Positions 1-11,121 are shown, counted from the first letter of the stretch. The stretch is 64,000 nucleotides of DNA from Prorocentrum cordatum (GCA_963575745.1 CAUYUJ010014344.1:22372-86371); one strand, 5' to 3'. Translations and numbers: made by a program. The notes: generated by a model not told the origin, from the letters alone.

Positions 1-1010
1 GAGAGCGAAGGGAACCTAAGGAACTGGGAAGCTCCCCTGCAGCGCTGCCAGAAACGCTTCCATGCGTGCCTGCACGCTTGCAGGCTCGCGTGGAAGCTTG
101 CCGGAAGCTCCCCGGACCAGCTGCCGGCTCGAACGAACCCCTTGTGAGACCTGTGGACCGCCGTGGACGAGCTCCTGGCGGCCGCCACCACCGTCCGGCT
201 TCTAATCTTAAACCCTTTAGCTCTCAGCGAGCTCTCCACACCGGGCAAAGCCCGCGGAACTCGTGAAGCTCTGCTGTGGCTCTGGGGGCTTTCTTGCAGC
301 GCTTCTGAAGCGCTGTCAGGAACGCGTCCACGTGTGCGGGCACCACCACTGTCCGGCTTCTAATCTAACCTGGGGCCCTCAGAGAGCACCCTGGGAAACT
401 TGGTAGCGTCCAAAACCCGGAGAGGGAAGAGAGTCTTAGACACCGGAAACCCCTCCTGGGGGGTTCTGGGGGGCTTCCCTGTAGCCCTTCTGAACACTGC
501 CAGGAACGCTGCCACGCGCGCCTTCACGCGTGCAGGCCCGCGTGGAAGCTTGCCGGAAGCTCCCTCGGACCAGCTGCCGGCTCGAACGAACCCCTCTGGG
601 GGTTCTGGAGCAGCAGAGATGGGTTGCTTGCGGGCACCACAACCGCCCGGCTTCTCATCTTAAGCCCTCTGGCTCTCAGAGAGCTCTCCGGGAAAAAACA
701 CACACCGGAAAGCTTTCCAGGCAGGCCCAGGGAAGCTCTCGTGAAGCTGTGCTGGGGCTCTGGGGCACCCCCTGCAGCGCTTCTGAAGCGCTACCAGGAA
801 CGCTTCCACGCGTGCCTGCACGCGTGCAGGCACGCGTGGACGCGTGCCCGAAACGCCCCCGGACCCGCTGCGAGGTTTTACAAGGCGCTGCGGGGATCCT
901 GGACCAACGGAGATGGGCTGCTGGCAGGCACAACCACTGTCCGGCTTCTAGTCCCAAACCCTTTAGGCCTCAGAGAACTCCCCGGGACATCTTCTTTTCT
1001 TGCCGGTCCA
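1..1010 (+). repeat. Family A repeat units, forward orientation
   Basis: About three diverged units of a non-coding repeat are seen, with palindromic cores near 60-100, 505-545 and 805-840. A unit typically runs from a TCCAAAACCCGGAGAG end, through a core of alternating GCGTGC/GCACGC steps, to a CACCGTCCGGCTTCT segment and a CTCTCCGGGA end. Short ORFs here differ between units and show no conserved reading frame, so I treat the region as non-coding. No gene is visible. Confidence 0.75.
805..840. repeat. Perfect 36 bp palindrome, core of a family A unit
   Basis: The two halves are exact reverse complements about the centre at 822/823, with arms built of ACGCGTG and GCCTGCA steps. Imperfect versions sit at the centre of every other family A unit in the window, near 80, 525, 1636, 1940, 2217, 2513, 2885, 3176 and 4875. 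It could extrude as a cruciform. No function is known to me. Confidence 0.85.
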
Positions 1011-1305
1011 TCTGGCCGTCTCCACCAACTAGCTCCACCCCGCGCCGGAATTCCTCTAGCTCATCGATAACGAAGAGCTCTACGAGGTACCAGCTCCCCT
1101 GCGCCCCAGAATTATTCTGAAGCTTCGAGCAACTAGTTGAGAGAAGCTCCACGAGTTATCTCTGCAAAACCCACCCAAAGTTGTTACATTGTCTCAATTG
1201 GTCGGGTCGGCCGACTAGCGCCACCCCGCGCCGGAATTCCTCTAGCTCATCGATGCCGGGGAGCTCTACAAGGTACTAGCTCCACACTGCGCCCGAATTC
1301 CTCTG

Positions 1306-1366
1306 AGCCCATCTTGCCGAAAAGCTCTACGAGGTACCTCGTAGAGCTCTTCGGCATCGATGAGCT
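1306..1366. repeat. Inverted repeat at the orientation switch of family A
   Basis: Two arms of about 30 bp meet at 1335/1336 with almost no spacer. The inner part pairs GCTCTACGAGGT with ACCTCGTAGAGC. Family A units upstream are forward and those downstream are reversed, so this marks a head-to-head junction. The right arm is also the left end of family C elements (compare 5154 and 14210). Confidence 0.8.
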
Positions 1367-1469
1367 AGAAGAATTCCGGCGCGCGGTGCAGCTTGTTGAT
1401 CCACCCGGCCCGGGCGGACAATGTGTGAATTCTGGGTCGGTTGGGCGATTTTTATGAAAGAATTTTTCC

Positions 1470-3285
1470 AGGGAGCTCTCTGAGGGCTAGAAGGTTTTAG
1501 ATTAGAAGCCGGACGGTAGTTGTGCCCGCCAGCAGCCCATCTCCGCCGGTCCACGATCCCCGCAGCGCCTCGCCCGACCCGGCAGCGTGTCCGGGAGAGC
1601 TTCCCGCGCGCTTCCACGGGCGCTTGCACGTGTGCAGGCACGCGCGGAGGCGTTCCAGGCAGCGCTTCAGAAGGGCTGCAGGGCAGCCCCCCAGAGCCCC
1701 AGAAGTGCTTCACGAGAGCGTCCGAGAGCACGCTTCGAGGGCTGTCCGGTGTGTGCTCCTTGGCTCTCCGGGTTTTTCCCGGAGAGCTCTCTGAGAGCTA
1801 GAGGGTTTTAGATTAGAAGCCGGGCGGTGGTGGTGCCTTCCAGCAGCCCATCTCCGCCGCTCCACGATCCCCGTAGCGCCTCGCCCGAGCCGGCAGCTGG
1901 TTCAAGGGCGCTTCCAGCGCGCGTCCACGTGTGCCTGCACGTGTGCAGGCACGCGTGGAAGCTTTCCTGACAGCGCTTCAGAAGCGCCGCAGGGAGCCCC
2001 CCCAGAGCTCCCCAGAAAAGATTTCCCGTCCCTAAGCGGCTCTTCGCTTTCCGGGTTTTTCCCGGAGAGCTCTCTGACAGCTAGAGGGTTTTAGATTAGA
2101 AGCCGGACGGTGGTGGTGCCCGCCAGCAGCCCATCTCCGCCGCTCCACGATCCCCGCAGCGCCTCGCCCGAGCCGGCAGCTGGTTCGGGGGCGCTGTCCA
2201 CGTGTGCCTGCACGCGTGCAGGCACGCGTGAAAGCGTTCCTGGCAGCGCTTCGAAAGCGCTGCAGAGGAGCCCCCCAGGGCCCTCTAGGAAACATTTCCC
2301 CTCCCCGACGGTCTCTCCGCTCTTCGGGTTTTGGACGCTAGCAAGTTCCCGGAGAGCTCGCTGAGAGCTAACAGGTTTAATATTAGAAGCCGAACGGTGG
2401 TGGTGCCCGCCAGGAGCTCCTTTCCGTCGCGCCACGATCCTCGCAGCAGCTCGCCTGACCCGGCAACTGGTCCGGGAGAGCTTCCGGCAAGCTTTCACGC
2501 GTGCCTGCGCGCGTGCAGGCACGCATGGAAGCGTTTCCGCCAGCGCTTCGGCAGCGCTGCAGGGGAGCTTCCCAGCTCTCCAGGAAAGATTTCCCGTTCC
2601 CAAAGGGTCTCTTCGCTGTCCGGGTTTACCTTGTAGAGCTCTTCGGCATCGATGAGCTAGAGGAATTCCGGCGCGGGCTGGAGCTAGTTGGTCGACCCGA
2701 CCGGAAAAGAAGATATGATTCCCGGAGAGCTCGCTGAGAGCTAAAGGGTTTAAGATTAGAAGCCGGACGGTGGTGGTGCCCGCCAGGAGCTCCTCCGCGG
2801 CGCTCCAGAATCCCCGCAGGGGCTTTTTCGACCCGGCAACGTGTCCGGGGGAGCTTTTGGTAAGCTTCCACGCGTGCCTGCATGCGTGCAGGCACGCATG
2901 GGAGCGTTTCTGGCAGCGCTTCCGCAGCGCCCCAGGGGGGCTCCCCAAGGCTCTCCGTCCCCGAGATTCTCTTCGCTCTCCGGTATTTGGACGCTACCAA
3001 GTAACTTTTCCCGGAGAGCTCTCTGAGAGCTAGAGGGTTTAAGATTAGAAGCCGGACGGCGGTGGTGCCTGCCAGCAGCCCATCTTCGCCGGTCCAGAAT
3101 CCCCGGAGGGAGCTGTAAAACGTCGCAGCGGGTCCGGGAGAGCTTGCGGCAAGCGTCCACGCGTGCCTGCGCGCGTGCAGGCACGCGTGGAAACCTTCCT
3201 GGCAGCACTTCAGAAGCGCTGCGGGGGAACCCCCCAGAGCCCCAGCAGCGCTTCACGAGAGCGCCCGAAGGTTCGCCAGGACAGA
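1470..3285 (-). repeat. Family A repeat units, reverse orientation (six)
   Basis: Six units are read on the minus strand, with palindromic cores near 1636, 1940, 2217, 2513, 2885 and 3176 and spacing of about 280-370 bp. Each begins with CCCGGAGAGCT and GAAGCCGGACGGTGGTGG on the plus strand, the reverse of the forward units. A family C left-end fragment with CCTTGTAGAGCTCTTCGG interrupts at about 2628-2710. No conserved coding frame is present. Confidence 0.75.
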
Positions 3286-3289
3286 TTAA

Positions 3290-4620
3290 GTCGTAGAGCT
3301 TCCCTTAGCAAGTTATTGCTGGAAGCTTAAGAGTAATTCCGGGACGCTGGAGAGCTAGTTGGCAAGACAAATCTCGACGGACCTTTTGGTGACTTTTGGT
3401 CGGTTGAAAATTTTGTCCTCAAAATTCAAGAATTCGTTTGAGCTCTAGTATTTTTTCCCGTGGTATTCGATCTCATTCCCGCGCGCCATCTTGATCTCAG
3501 CTCGATCGGGTACCTTTTACTGCCAAAAAGCACACGGGCGGGATCGGCTGTTTCAAGTCATCTTGATACGCGATGACGGTTGTCTGAACATAACTCGAGC
3601 TTTAGGAAAGCTACAGAGCTGGTAAGCACAGCTAATCCATTCAGAATGATCAGGCGCGTTCGCCTGTTGAACCCAGAGGTCTGAGCTCGGTCTGCTAGCC
3701 GAGCTAGGTCCGCAAACCTATTCGTATTATTCGAGTCATCTTAACAGACGCTCTCGGTTTTCTGTACTTGAGTCGACTTATAGGACAGCTACAAAGCTGA
3801 TGCTTACAGACACCGATCCAGAATCGTCAGTCGTATTTGTCTATTAAATCCAGAGCTCTCAACTCGGTATGCTGCCCGATCTAGAATTGCGAAACTATTC
3901 GTATTGTTCGGTCATCTTGAGAAGTGCTCTCGGTTTTCTGTACTGAATTCGGGCTGGGCGGGGGGGCTACAGTGCTGGTGGTCACAGGAATCGATTTGAA
4001 GACATCAGGCGCGCCAGCCTTTCGAATTCAGAGCTGAACTTGGTCTGCTGCCCGAACTAGGTCCGCGAAACTATTCGTATTGTTCGAGTCTTCCTGAGAG
4101 GTGCTGTCGGTTCTCTGCACTTAACTCGAGCTGTAGGGGGCTGCATGGCTAGGAGTCGATTCGCAGACATCAGACGCGTCCGCCTTTCGAACCCGAACTC
4201 CGTCTGCTGCCCGAACTAGGTCTGCGAAACTATTCGTATTGTTCGAGTCATCCTGAGAGGTGCTGGCGGTTTCCTGCACTTACTTCGGGCTGTAGGGGGG
4301 CTGCAGGGCTGGTACTCAGAGGAATCGATTCAGAGACATCAGACACGTCCGCCTGTCGCATGCAGAGGTCTGAACTCGGTCTCATACTCGAGCTAGATTT
4401 GCAAAACTATTCGTATTGTTGGAGTCATCTTGATAGGTGCTGTCGATTTACGCACGTAACTCGGGCTGTAGGAGAGCTACAGAGCTCGTGCAGAAGACAA
4501 TCCAGAAGCATCGGGGGCGTTCGGCTGTTGCATCCGAGAGGTTTGAAATTGCTTGGGCTGGAAAATTATTTGGTTTGTGTTATTTTCGACATTATGTTGT
4601 CAGGAAGCTCTACGAGTCCC
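3290..4620 (+). repeat. Family B module: leader plus tandem ~170 bp satellite
   Basis: A leader of about 250 bp (AATTCCGGGACGCTGGAG, then GATCTCAGCTCGATCGGG) is followed by roughly five satellite monomers. Each monomer carries TTCGAGTCATCTTGA, AACTCGAGCTGTAGG, CTACAGAGCTGGT and CATCAGGCGCGTTCGCCTG. The module ends at AAGCTCTACGAGTCC just before a D hairpin. Monomers contain short hairpins, for example CTGTAG pairing with CTACAG across five bases. No ORF is conserved between monomers. Confidence 0.8.
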
Positions 4621-4654
4621 CCGGCGGTAACAAAGGTTGACGGTTTACCGCCGG
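4621..4654 (+). repeat. D hairpin, reference copy
   Basis: CCGGCGGTAA and TTACCGCCGG are perfect 10 bp arms around a 14-base spacer containing GGTTGACGG. The same motif closes most repeat modules between 4.6 and 37.8 kb, in the same orientation. It is also the insertion site of LINE-1, the retrogene and LINE-3. Confidence 0.9.
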
Positions 4655-4675
4655 CGCCCAGTTCTGGTGTGTGTG

Positions 4676-4776
4676 TTCTTTGCTCTCCGGGTTTTGGATG
4701 CTACCAAGTTGGCCGGTTTAGCTAAGATTTGGAAGATATTTGACTTGGTAGCGTCCAAAACCCGGAGAGCGAAGAG
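4676..4776. repeat. Long inverted repeat, arms of about 33 bp
   Basis: The left arm at 4676-4708 (CTCTCCGGGTTTTGGATGC) is the reverse complement of the right arm at 4744-4776 (GCGTCCAAAACCCGGAGAG) with one clear mismatch and a spacer of about 35 bp. The right arm is the start of the next family A unit, so this may be two family A ends meeting. Confidence 0.8.
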
Positions 4777-5040
4777 AATCTCGGGGACGGGAAATCTTTC
4801 CTGGAGAGCCTTGGGGGGCCCCCCTGGAGCGCTGCGGAAGCGCTGCCAGAAACACTTCCATGCGTGCCTGCACGCATGCAGGCACGCGTGGAAGCTTGCC
4901 GGAAGCTCCCCCCGACCAGTTGACGGGCCGCCGGAGGCGCCGCGGGGAACGTGGACCGCCGTGGAGGAGCTCCTGGGGGCACCACCACCGTCCGGCTTCT
5001 CATCTTAAACCCTTTAGCTCTCAGCGAGCTCTCCGGGAAC
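4744..5040 (+). repeat. Family A unit, forward, complete
   Basis: This single copy runs from the GCGTCCAAAACCCGGAGAG end through a palindromic core at about 4855-4895 to GTCCGGCTTCTCATC and CTCTCCGGGA. It is about 297 bp and serves as the reference length for the family. It is non-coding. Confidence 0.75.
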
Positions 5041-5045
5041 AATTC

Positions 5046-5153
5046 ATACCTCGTAGAGCTCTTCGGCATCGATGAGCTAGAGGAATTCCGGCGCGGGGTG
5101 GAGCTAGTGACTCGTAGAGCTTCCCTAAGCTAGTTGCTGGAAGCTTAAGAGTA
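5046..5153 (+). repeat. Solo left end of family C and fragment
   Basis: The left end CCTCGTAGAGCTCTTCGG and about 60 bp after it occur here, then a short insert with GCTTCCCTAAGCTAGTTGC, then the same left end again at 5154. This is a duplicated or truncated family C terminus. Confidence 0.6.
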
Positions 5154-5516
5154 CCTCGTAGAGCTCTTCGGCATCGATGAGCTAGAGGAATTCCGGCGCG
5201 GGGTGGAGCTAGTTGGCCGACCCGGCCAGAAAGGACAAAGTGATAACTTTTGGGTGGTCTTGCGAAACATTGAAGGATATTTGACAATTCATTTTGAGAA
5301 AGCAGATTTTTCGCACCTGTAGTGGGTTATGGCGAGTCTGCGAGTAAATTTTCAGGTCCGTAGCTGCAGTATTACTATCAAAACACTTGGGGGAACCGTC
5401 TTTGGATAAAAACATAAAAACGTGATTTTTCGAGAGTTTTTTGTTTCTCGCTCCAGAAGCTTTCTCCATGTGTTCCGACGATCGTCGTGCACGAAAAGAG
5501 CTCTAAGAGCTCTACG
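5154..5516 (+). repeat. Family C element (MITE-like), LINE-1 inserted at its right end
   Basis: The left end is CCTCGTAGAGCTCTT and the right end AAGAGCTCTACG at 5505-5516, so terminal inverted repeats are present. The interior shares GACAACTTTTGGGTGG-like and GCACCTGTAGTGGGTTATG segments with copies at 14210, 14595, 17425, 17800 and 25770. No transposase is encoded. The retrotransposon ORF1 fragment begins inside the last bases of the right repeat. Confidence 0.7.
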
Positions 5517-6139
5517 AAATCAAGGGCTGGGTGACGGACTGGAAAAATTATGAGCAACGAGGCCGCCAGATGCTGACACAATCACAGGTAAATGATATCC
5601 TCAATGAGATTGTTCTTTCTCCGACCGTAGCCAGCACTTCGGCGGAAGGCAGGATTGACACACCACGTACTCAAGAAGAAAATGATGGTCGCACATTCGG
5701 ATACAGTCGCATTAGAATCTTTTTCACCATGGGGACCGACTCCAGAATATTGTGGGATATGCGTCAAAGACTCCTCGCGGCAGTGCATAGTGGAACCAGT
5801 AAAACACTGACTGATGTGGCCAAACAGGCTACAGAGGCACAGGGTAGTATCAAAGTCATCGTTGAGGCGGCCCCACACAAACAACCACATGTTAATTGCG
5901 CAGGTAAGTTTCAGAACATTTTCAGGCGCCATGTCAATGCAGCCCTGGAAATTATTGTTCGAGCGGAGTTGGGACCACCTACGACACACTTCTGGGGAAA
6001 GCTCCCCAACGACACCACAAATGGCAAGGTCATCGCCGTCTTTAACCAAGCAACGAACTATGAGATTCTGCCCGCTCTGGCCGTCTTGGACCCTGCCATC
6101 AATACGGCACAGCTCCAGGCTGATCTGAGGGCTGAATGA
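5513..6139 (+). pseudogene. LINE-1 ORF1, C-terminal fragment
   Basis: About 208 residues remain, matching the conserved C-terminal half of the ORF1 proteins at 18989 and 28843. Shared positions include KGW near the start, GYSRIRIFF, a VEAAPHKQPHVNCAGKFQ stretch and the E-L-G-P-P signature (E-x-GPPKS in the others). The coiled-coil half is missing through 5' truncation. ORF1 proteins of LINEs are usually nucleic-acid-binding partners of ORF2, and that role is inferred here. The fragment ends at a TGA (6137-6139) followed by C, and the endonuclease ORF continues in the same frame beyond it. Confidence 0.8.
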
Positions 6140-9100
6140 CATGAGTGGATTGCCAGAGTGGGCACATGGAATATTGAGAAAAGAGGCCCACAGTTTTCCA
6201 AAGCTATCCTGGATGCTGCCAACGACAGAGGCATTTTCCTGTTGGGACTCCAGGAGGCACAGTTTTTCACGGACAGTCGAAAGATTCTTGCTGGGGATGG
6301 GTGGCACATGGAACGCTCTTCGTGTAAGAAAGCAGCTATTTTGTGGAATGGCCCATGGAAGGCTCTGCTACGTGACATTGAGCGCGGACCAAGGTTCGTC
6401 ATTGCATGGTTCAGGCCAGCCGCTATTGTTTGCTTGTGCTTGCCATATGCAGATGATAAGGATGAGGAGGTGAGGGAATTCAGTCAAGTGTTGGAGGAGG
6501 TGAAGAGGAGGATCAGAGAGTATCGCAGACGTCACCCCGAGCAGCCAGACATGCTTATCTTGTTTACGGATGCCAACGTTGAGATGGCTCCTAATATTAT
6601 CGCCAACGGCCGTGCTATCACTGGTATGGGAGTGAAGGAAGAGGTGGAGGTACTATTCAGAGGAGGAAGGGAGGGTGTGAGGAAGAAACAATTGGAGGAG
6701 ATGAGGTTCCTATTCGCAGAATTTTGCAGTGTGCATCGTTTACGGCTGGCAAACGCGTTTGGCCCTCGCTGTGCGACTTGGCGAGGTAGGGCAGCACCCC
6801 GAGGGGAGGCGGTGCTCGACTATATAGGCATCAGTGCTTCTGATCAATTCGACTCGGGGACTACTGCTGAGTGGATTCGGGCCCCAGGGAGATCGGCCAC
6901 AATCCAGGAGATCAGCGACCACAAACTAGTTCATCTTGCGGTTGCTGTGGGAAGGCGGCGACGCTGCAAGAATAGAAAGCGAGCGGCCTTGCATCAATGG
7001 GAACCCGTGGACCCTACTGCGGCTGCCGCCAGCTTCGACCGTGCCCTGTCACGGCAGTTTCAAGATGCAGGCTCTCGGTATCGCCCATTACAGTCTTTGG
7101 TTGAAGAGGAGGAGGAGGAGGACATCAAAAGGGACGTGAGACCCGTGAAGGAGGAGGAGGGCGAGCATAGGAGGCAGGGCAAGGGGCACACTCAGCCAGA
7201 TCATCGCAGATACGGCGGCAAGTATCCCTAGCCGCCAGGTGGCCGCACTTCGGGCACCTGTGAGGCCGGAACGTCTTTGGACGCTCGAACGGCTGTTACG
7301 GCGTGCTCTTTGGCCCAGAGAACTTCGATGCCAGAATGAAGTCAGGAGTCTTCGGAGATTGATCAAACCACTGCGAAAACAATATGATGCCGACATGCTC
7401 GAATACAAACACAAAGTTGAACAGCGTAAATTACGTACACAAGCACAGGCGCTTAAAGATGATGGGAACTTACTTACGATGTCGAGGCCAAACAGGTGGA
7501 AATTGGGAGGTACTTGAAAGACAGGGTGGAGGACTACGGGGCGAGGAGGGAGGTGCAGTCGATTCTGGAAGGTCTGGCATCGAAGCTCAACCAGTCCCAG
7601 TGCGTGAGCATCACCATGCATGACATCTTGCGAGCGAGGGCTCGCCTCAAGTGTGGGGCGGCTGGACCCGACCAAGTGACACGGGAGATGCTGCAGCTCA
7701 TCCCCTTTGCCAGCCTCAAGACAATCTGACATCATTTCAGCCTGATCGCTAATCGTCGTCAACAGGTCCCCTCGGATTGGAAGAGGTTTCTGGTAACTCT
7801 CATCCCGAAGGCGCCGTCCATTCAGGAGCTCTCAGAGACTAGGGCGATCTGCCTCCTGAGCCTGGTCCAGAAGTGGTACAACCATGTCCTAGTCATTAAA
7901 GGGGAACAACATCTGGTGAATATCAAACACTCTCTTAACATGTATGGGTTTGTGCAGTTCAGGAAGGTTTCTGAGGTCACATCGTTTACCAAACATCTTT
8001 GCCAACATGCGGCACAATGGGGAAAAGGGGAGAAGCTCTATCTGGCCAGCCTCGATGTACTCCAGGCGTTTGACCACGTTACTATCAAGCTAGCGTTACA
8101 AAGTATGGAGAAGCTTGGTTTTGACCCCGCTTTGATTTATGCCCTTCTTTGTCCTATGACCGAAAACACGTGTAAAGCCACCTTCGAAGGGACCCAGAAT
8201 TTGGATTGGATTGGTTGGGATCGGAGTATCAGGACGGGCGGGGTGGACGGACCATTCATATTCAAAGTGGTGAGTGTGGCCTTGTGGAATGATATCGTCG
8301 GGACCTGGCCAGGGCGTGATCTGGGTTATGTTGTCGAGTCCCCCGTTCCCATGCCCACTAGATCGACGATTTCACATGCCCTCTGGGCGGACAATCTGCT
8401 GCTGTACGCTAGAGATGAACGGCAGCTCAGGACCATGGTGACTGAGCTCACTCTCCCCCTGCTCCAGGCCGGCCTCAATTGGAAACCATCCTCTCTCAAG
8501 CTCATCCCCTTTGGCGTCAATGGCTCGAATGATGTAGTTCTTCATATCCAGGCCCACACGTATAAACTTGAATGCGTTAACACTTTGGACATCCTGGGTT
8601 ACAGGTTGGACAGATATTGGACACAGCATAGCGATCTGCAGTTCAACTTGGATCGTGCCCGTGGTGCCTTCTTTGCCGACATTGAATATTATAGAAGTCA
8701 TCGCATCCCGATTGAGAGACGATTCCAGCGATACCGACTCCGTATCCAGAGTAAGCTACTTTTCGCAATTGAGGGGATGACGATTGACAACATCACGGCA
8801 CAAAAAATATTCTCCTGGGAAGGAAAGCTATTAGCCATCATCGGAGGAAGGAGGAAAGGAGTGAATGAAGATTGGACTGTCTACCAAAAGAGGAGGTTCA
8901 AGTATGCTCGCGACCAGTTCGCCAACCTTGGATTTCTGTCGGCGGTGGAACTCTTCATTCACAAGAACTGGCTCTGGGCCAAAGATGTCGCTTGCTTTGC
9001 CAGAGGCTTTGCGTGTCAAAATATCCCGACAGCTGCGCTGCACACGGACAGAGTACATGTTGATCCGACAGCTTCGCTGCACACGTACAGTCAGGCTCAC

Positions 9101-11020
9101 ACACATGTCCATTCGTCTTTGCACACTCACAGTGATGATTCAACACATGTCCATTCTTTGTTGCCTGTGCCGCAGGTTGATGACCGTTCTTTCGACACGT
9201 TGCCCAGTTATATTCAGACAGCTACGCTGCACACGAACAGTGGAGAGCATACACACCCTCGTTCGATGTCCTCTGTGCCGCAGGTTGAGAGAGGAAGTTC
9301 TTTCGATCAGTTGCCTTGTTATATTCCGACAGCTACGCTGCACACACACAGTACACACTTTATTCATTCTCATTGTCCGCCTCGTGCTTTGTCTCAGAGT
9401 GTTTCGCCTGAGCCCCAGAGACCTGCGGCTATGTTTGATAGCCGTGGGGGACTGACGGAGCACAAGAAAGATTGTCAACGTTCTTCTGGTCGTGTGTCGT
9501 CTGCGTCCAGTATAAAAGCTTCTTTGGAGCCGAACAAAAAGGATGCTCATTGTTCTTCTGGTCGTGTGTCGTCTGCGTCCAGAATAAGAGTTCCTTTGAG
9601 TGATCCGCTGCAGGTGGCGCATCTGTTAGAGTGCGCCAGGCTCCTGGAAGAAAGGAGCAGCCAGCGAGAATCCCAAGGCACTGTCAGTCCTGCGGCCACA
9701 GCCCCCCCAGTCGAAGGCGAGAGCGAACCCACGCCCGCGGCCAAGAACCGTCGCAGGCAGATTGTGGAGACCCGTCTGGCCGCCAGGGGAGAGAAGCGGT
9801 GCCCTGGCCCGAGTCTCACGGCGAGCCAGGAGGAGCTCGCCAAGCGTGTCAGACAGCCCCAGCGCCCATGCGACAAAAGAGATCGGGATGAAATATGTTC
9901 GCCGAGGGGCAGTCAAAAGAGACGGTGTATTGCTCAGGTGAATGATGACCCCATCGCTTCCGCCGATAGTCTGCCTGCTGCCCCACAGGGAAGTAAGCGA
10001 CCACGGGACCTCCCCTCTTCTAGCCATGATAGTGAGCCGCGAGAGGCACGACCCTCTGGCGCAAACGTGAATGTCTTCAAACTCAACGCCTACTCTCAGG
10101 CGCGGTTGGGCATGATGCATGCGTCAGGTGACTGGGCCGCTCATCGTCGCGCGTTCGCTGCACGCTCGAGGGATTCCCAGGCTGCTCTTCTTGGATGGCG
10201 TGGTGGTACTAAATACGTCGGCTGGAGAAAATGGGAAGATGTCTTCATTGCGGATCAAGATGGCAACACTAAATGGTGGGAGACTATGACGTTTGGGAAA
10301 GAAGATTGGTCGATTTTCGTTGAGAAGTTGCTCAAAAGATTGCACCTGCCCGCCATTCTTGACTATCTGGCCAAACCTAGAGTTTCGGTTGCCCGTACGG
10401 AGGAGGAGGAGACGAAAGTTAATAATGATAGGATTGCGCGTCGCATTGCTCATAACTTTGAAAATGAGACTATCTTTGACTATGAGGCGGATAAGATTCC
10501 ATTTGAAATACTGGGTGATAGCTTGTGTGTGGTCCAATGGATAAGAGGGCACTGGAAGTGCACGAACATGGGCTATAATAACACCTTGGAGGCGGCACAA
10601 AACACTCTTGATGCTATAACGGACACCTGTTTGAGAACTGCGTGCGCGGGGGCTGACCCAATCAAACATCTTTATAGGGAGGGTAACAGTTATGCTGATG
10701 AACTAACGTGGGCTTGCAGAGCTTGCCCACACACATCGAAGAGAAACGAGTATCTTGCCCCTTTATATACTTCGAAAGTGTTAGGATTGAGAGGTTACTT
10801 CGACGGAGGAACCTCGGATATTGGGGCTGGGGGAGGCTGGTGGCTGCAGGCTTTTGTAGAACATAATAATGCTATACAGTGTCACGTGATTGCCGAGGAG
10901 GCGTTTGGCCTCGATAGGGAGTCAACCGTGACGGTCTGTGAGTTAACGGCCGCCTCGAAGCTAATTCACGCAATCTCGCAGATTGCGTCTATTATAGATA
11001 GCGTCTCACACGCTCGGTAG
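6140..11020 (+). pseudogene. LINE-1 ORF2: endonuclease, reverse transcriptase, RNase H-like (decayed)
   Basis: The APE-like endonuclease is at about 6158-6960 with GTWNIEKRG, LLGLQEAQ, FTDANVEM, LDYIGIS and SDHKLV, so its catalytic D and N are present. The frame is lost in a GGA-rich stretch at about 7095-7175, continues in another frame to about 7500, and returns near 7496-7517. A TGA at 7727-7729 stands where the sister copies have a CGA arginine. The reverse transcriptase follows: motif A DVLQAFDHV (D codon 8054), motif B RTGGVDGP, and catalytic box WADN at 8384-8395. A low-complexity His/Thr/Ser-rich stretch of about 300 extra residues (about 9009-10050) is absent from the other copies. 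The C-terminal RNase H-like domain is at about 10480-11000. Two frameshifts and a stop make this copy dead. Confidence 0.88.
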
Positions 11021-11096
11021 AGCCACTTGCGCCTGGTGGCCGCGGGGAGCACCGCTGCTTGCATGTGCTGGAGGACCCCACCGCAAAGCCCGCAAA

Positions 11097-11121
11097 AACC
11101 AGGTTGACGGTTTACCGCCGG
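11097..11121 (+). other. 3' insertion junction of LINE-1 in a D hairpin
   Basis: AACCAGGTTG (11097-11106) directly follows the A-rich element end, and ACGGTTTACCGCCGG (11107-11121) is the right half of a D hairpin. The breakpoint is the same as those at 28370 and 34118. Confidence 0.8.

Larger units (their letters stand above)
5513..11096 (+). mobile_element. LINE-1: 5'-truncated non-LTR retrotransposon
   Basis: Same family as the elements at 18419 and 28380. The 5' end begins inside ORF1, at the residues YEIKGW that correspond to YIEFKGW and YIEVKGW in the other copies. Everything upstream (spliced-leader end, 5' UTR, coiled coil) is missing. ORF2 is decayed. The 3' UTR is about 75 bp, GC-rich, and ends in CAAAGCCCGCAAAA. 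The 3' flank is ACCAGGTTG followed by the right half of a D hairpin. The left half of the hairpin is absent at the 5' junction, so insertion was probably accompanied by a short target deletion. Confidence 0.88.

Noticed and set aside
3560-3760. Hammerhead-type ribozyme in satellite B hairpins
   Set aside because: The conserved CTGATGA and GAAA core was not found in a compatible arrangement.
3960-4200. tRNA-derived SINE idea for satellite B (TTCGAATCC resembles a B box)
   Set aside because: The A-box-like TAGCCGAGCTAGG lies after, not before, at tRNA spacing, and no cloverleaf can be formed.
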